Assembly: GCA_019314185.1 (NCBI GenBank)
Contig: JAFCZU010000097.1
Coordinates: forward strand, 1-17,408
Length of the DNA: 17,408 nt
Source of the DNA: Deltaproteobacteria bacterium
Lineage (GTDB): Bacteria > Desulfobacterota > Desulfobacteria > Desulfobacterales > ETH-SRB1
Direction: 5' to 3'
Shown here: positions 15,850-17,408 of the stretch, in pieces
Numbering within the stretch: the first letter of the stretch is position 1
Layout of the letters: every line of letters begins with the position of its first letter
Made by a program: the position numbers and the translations under genes
Notes under the pieces: generated by a model
Seen by the model: the letters and a program-made list of their open reading frames with translations, nothing else
Told to the model about the DNA's origin: nothing
Database searches by the model: none

Positions 15850-16254
15850 ATTCAGCCACTGATTCACACAGATGAACGCAGATGGGTTTAAACACAAAGA
15901 AATCACAAAACATTAATAATTATTTACTCAAGTTTCGCACCCTTGATTTCTATCAATATAAAGACGGTAAGGGCAATATCAAGACGGTAAGGGTTGAAAA
16001 TAACATTTTTACAGCGAAATTATTTGTTTATATTTTCTAAACAGCAACCTGTGCAACATACATTATGATCAGGCGCAAAGGAGATATAAGATATTTAATT
16101 TAATGATGTATTAAGCATCAATCTTATATTAATTGATTGGCGCCGTTGTAAAAACCACAGGCAGTATATTTCGCCTTAAAATTTATTTTTAGCCCTTGCC
16201 GTCTAATAAAAGAAAAAATATCAGTGATGATCAGCGTAAATCTGTGGCTGAATA
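15850..16254. repeat. Large degenerate nested palindrome in the 416-nt lysA-dapF spacer
   Basis: No gene is supported in 15842-16257. The outer arms begin ATTCAGCCAC and continue as CACAGAT-type repeats (15850-15883 against 16221-16254, inverted). Inside them, in nested order, are AGACGGTAAGGGC (15962-15974, and again without its last base at 15982-15993) against GCCCTTGCCGTCT (16192-16204), GCGAAAT (16014-16020) against ATTTCGC (16168-16174), and GGCGC plus ATATAAGAT (16072-16092) against ATCTTATAT plus GGCGCC (16121-16144). The tandem pair has a 20-nt period. The outer arm ends three bases before the dapF ATG. Confidence 0.7.
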
Positions 16255-16257
16255 ATT

Positions 16258-17091
16258 ATGAAACATATCGAATTCTATAAGATGAGCGGCAGCGGTAACG
16301 ACTTTATTATTATTGATAATAGAAATAGAGTTGTTGACGAAAAGAATCTAAAGACATTTATCGAAAAAATATGCCGCAGAAAAATGTCGGTTGGCGCTGA
16401 CGGGTTTATACTTATTGAAAAATCTGATTCTGTTGATTTCAAATGGCGGTTTTTTAATGCTGATGGGAACCCGGCCGAGATGTGCGGAAACGGCGCAAGG
16501 TGCGCTGCCCGTTTTGCTTATTTAAACAGAATCGCCGGTTCAAACATGTCATTTGAAACCATCGCTGGAATTATTTCAGCAGAAGTTTCAAATGATATGG
16601 TAAAGATTAATATGCCGGATTTGGCAGAGCTTAAAACAGATTATCTGCTTGATCTAAAAAATGGCGCTTTAAAAATAAACAGTATAAATACCGGTGTTCC
16701 CCATGTAGTTATAGCTACGGACAGCATAGAGAATATTGATATTGTTAAGCTTGGCAGGGAAATTCGTTTTCATGACATATTTGCCCCTGCCGGAACAAAT
16801 GTAAACTTTATATCTCAAAATAAAGATAACACAATTTCCATCCGCACCTATGAACGTGGAGTCGAAGATGAAACCTTAGCCTGTGGCACAGGCGCTGTGG
16901 CTGCCGCTATTGTTACGGCATTGAAATTCGGGGCAAAATCACCTGTAAGAGTAATTACAAAGAGCAGGGAAAGTCTCTATATTTATTATAAAAAAATTAA
17001 TGGAAAATATTCCGATATTTATCTTGAGGGGGATGCTCGAATCATTTACAAGGGCGAACTCCAAAAAGATGCCTGGGAGTACAATTTATGA
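16258..17091 (+). CDS. dapF: Diaminopimelate epimerase (DapF)
   Basis: This cofactor-independent epimerase converts LL- to meso-diaminopimelate, used by LysA and for peptidoglycan. It has 277 residues in two pseudo-symmetric halves. The catalytic cysteines are Cys76 in EMCGNGARC and Cys209 in LACGTGAVA. The substrate-binding GSGNDF lies near residue 11, FFNADG just before Cys76, and YERGVEDET before Cys209. Translation starts at ATG 16258, only three bases after a repeat arm and with no visible Shine-Dalgarno sequence. The stop overlaps the dapL start by four bases (ATGA), so dapF and dapL form a coupled pair. Confidence 0.97.
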   Translation: MKHIEFYKMSGSGNDFIIIDNRNRVVDEKNLKTFIEKICRRKMSVGADGFILIEKSDSVDFKWRFFNADGNPAEMCGNGARCAARFAYLNRIAGSNMSFETIAGIISAEVSNDMVKINMPDLAELKTDYLLDLKNGALKINSINTGVPHVVIATDSIENIDIVKLGREIRFHDIFAPAGTNVNFISQNKDNTISIRTYERGVEDETLACGTGAVAAAIVTALKFGAKSPVRVITKSRESLYIYYKKINGKYSDIYLEGDARIIYKGELQKDAWEYNL

Positions 17092-17408
17092 TCAAAATTG
17101 AAAAAACTGACAGATTAAATTCATTGCCGCCCTATCTGTTTAAGGAAATAGACAGGCAAAAGGAAGAAGCTAAAAAACAAGGCGTTGATATTATCGATCT
17201 TGGAGTAGGCGATCCTGACATGCCCACACCGAAGCATATAATTGACGCATTAAAAGAAGCTGCATCAGACCCTGCAAATCATAGATATCCTTCGTATTCG
17301 GGAATGGATGATTTTAACGGAGCTGTAGCGAGGTGGTACAAGCGCAGATTTAATGTTGACCTTGATCCATCAAATGAGGTTGTAACCCTTATAGGGTCCA
17401 AAGAAGGA
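17088..17408 (+). CDS. dapL: LL-diaminopimelate aminotransferase (DapL), 5' part
   Basis: The first 107 codons are present and the frame is open to the window end. The protein is a class-I PLP aminotransferase; the pattern [39 protein letters not shown] and [10 protein letters not shown] is typical of the DapL group. DapL makes LL-DAP from tetrahydrodipicolinate in one step, bypassing succinylation or acetylation. The PLP lysine lies beyond the window. The start is ATG 17088, overlapping the dapF stop. Position next to dapF and lysA supports DapL over a general aspartate aminotransferase, though the missing C-terminal two thirds leave some doubt. Confidence 0.88.
   Translation, partial: MIKIEKTDRLNSLPPYLFKEIDRQKEEAKKQGVDIIDLGVGDPDMPTPKHIIDALKEAASDPANHRYPSYSGMDDFNGAVARWYKRRFNVDLDPSNEVVTLIGSKEG

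Overview
The window (moderately AT-rich) looks like the chromosome of a sulfate-reducer-like Desulfobacterota bacterium, probably Desulfobacterales. This is inferred from gene content and order (slipin/NfeD pair, xerC-hslV-hslU, argB-D-F-G-H followed by a small lipoprotein, lysA, dapF and an LL-diaminopimelate aminotransferase) and from the abundance of intergenic repeats. No rRNA or tRNA was seen. All real genes are on the + strand.

Layout. (1) 144-1390: a NfeD-type membrane serine protease gene, broken by a small deletion/frameshift at about 890. (2) 1995-2765: a slipin (SPFH/stomatin), the usual partner of NfeD. (3) 2874-6993: a Rho_N-like small protein, a HAD hydrolase, the tyrosine recombinase XerC, and the HslV/HslU protease-ATPase. 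A near-consensus sigma70 promoter precedes this group. (4) 7318-13618: five arginine biosynthesis genes, argB, argD, argF, argG and argH. Together they cover acetylglutamate phosphorylation, acetylornithine transamination, and ornithine to citrulline to argininosuccinate to arginine. argC and argJ/argE are not in the window. (5) 13608-14033: a small lipoprotein overlapping argH. (6) 14044-14569: a REP-associated tyrosine transposase (RAYT) gene flanked by an inverted pair of 25-nt REP hairpins and carrying a nonsense codon in its HUH motif. (7) 14582-17408: lysA, dapF and the 5' part of dapL, the diaminopimelate/lysine branch that also supplies peptidoglycan.

The most unusual feature is the spacers. 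Nearly every intergenic gap longer than about 150 bp is filled by degenerate arrays of 7-nt units (once 8-nt), mostly arranged as inverted pairs around a spacer, so that each locus can fold into a long hairpin. At least five sequence families are present. One family occurs three times around a conserved 30-nt core, with the number of heptamers on each side differing from copy to copy. The repeats run up to, and in places into, coding sequence: the last 28 or so codons of xerC are repeat-derived, the hslV stop codon lies inside a repeat end, and the argB, lysA and dapF start codons abut repeats with no clear Shine-Dalgarno sequence. Heptanucleotide arrays have a precedent in the STRR sequences of heterocystous cyanobacteria. 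The paired, core-containing architecture seen here is the best candidate for something poorly described.
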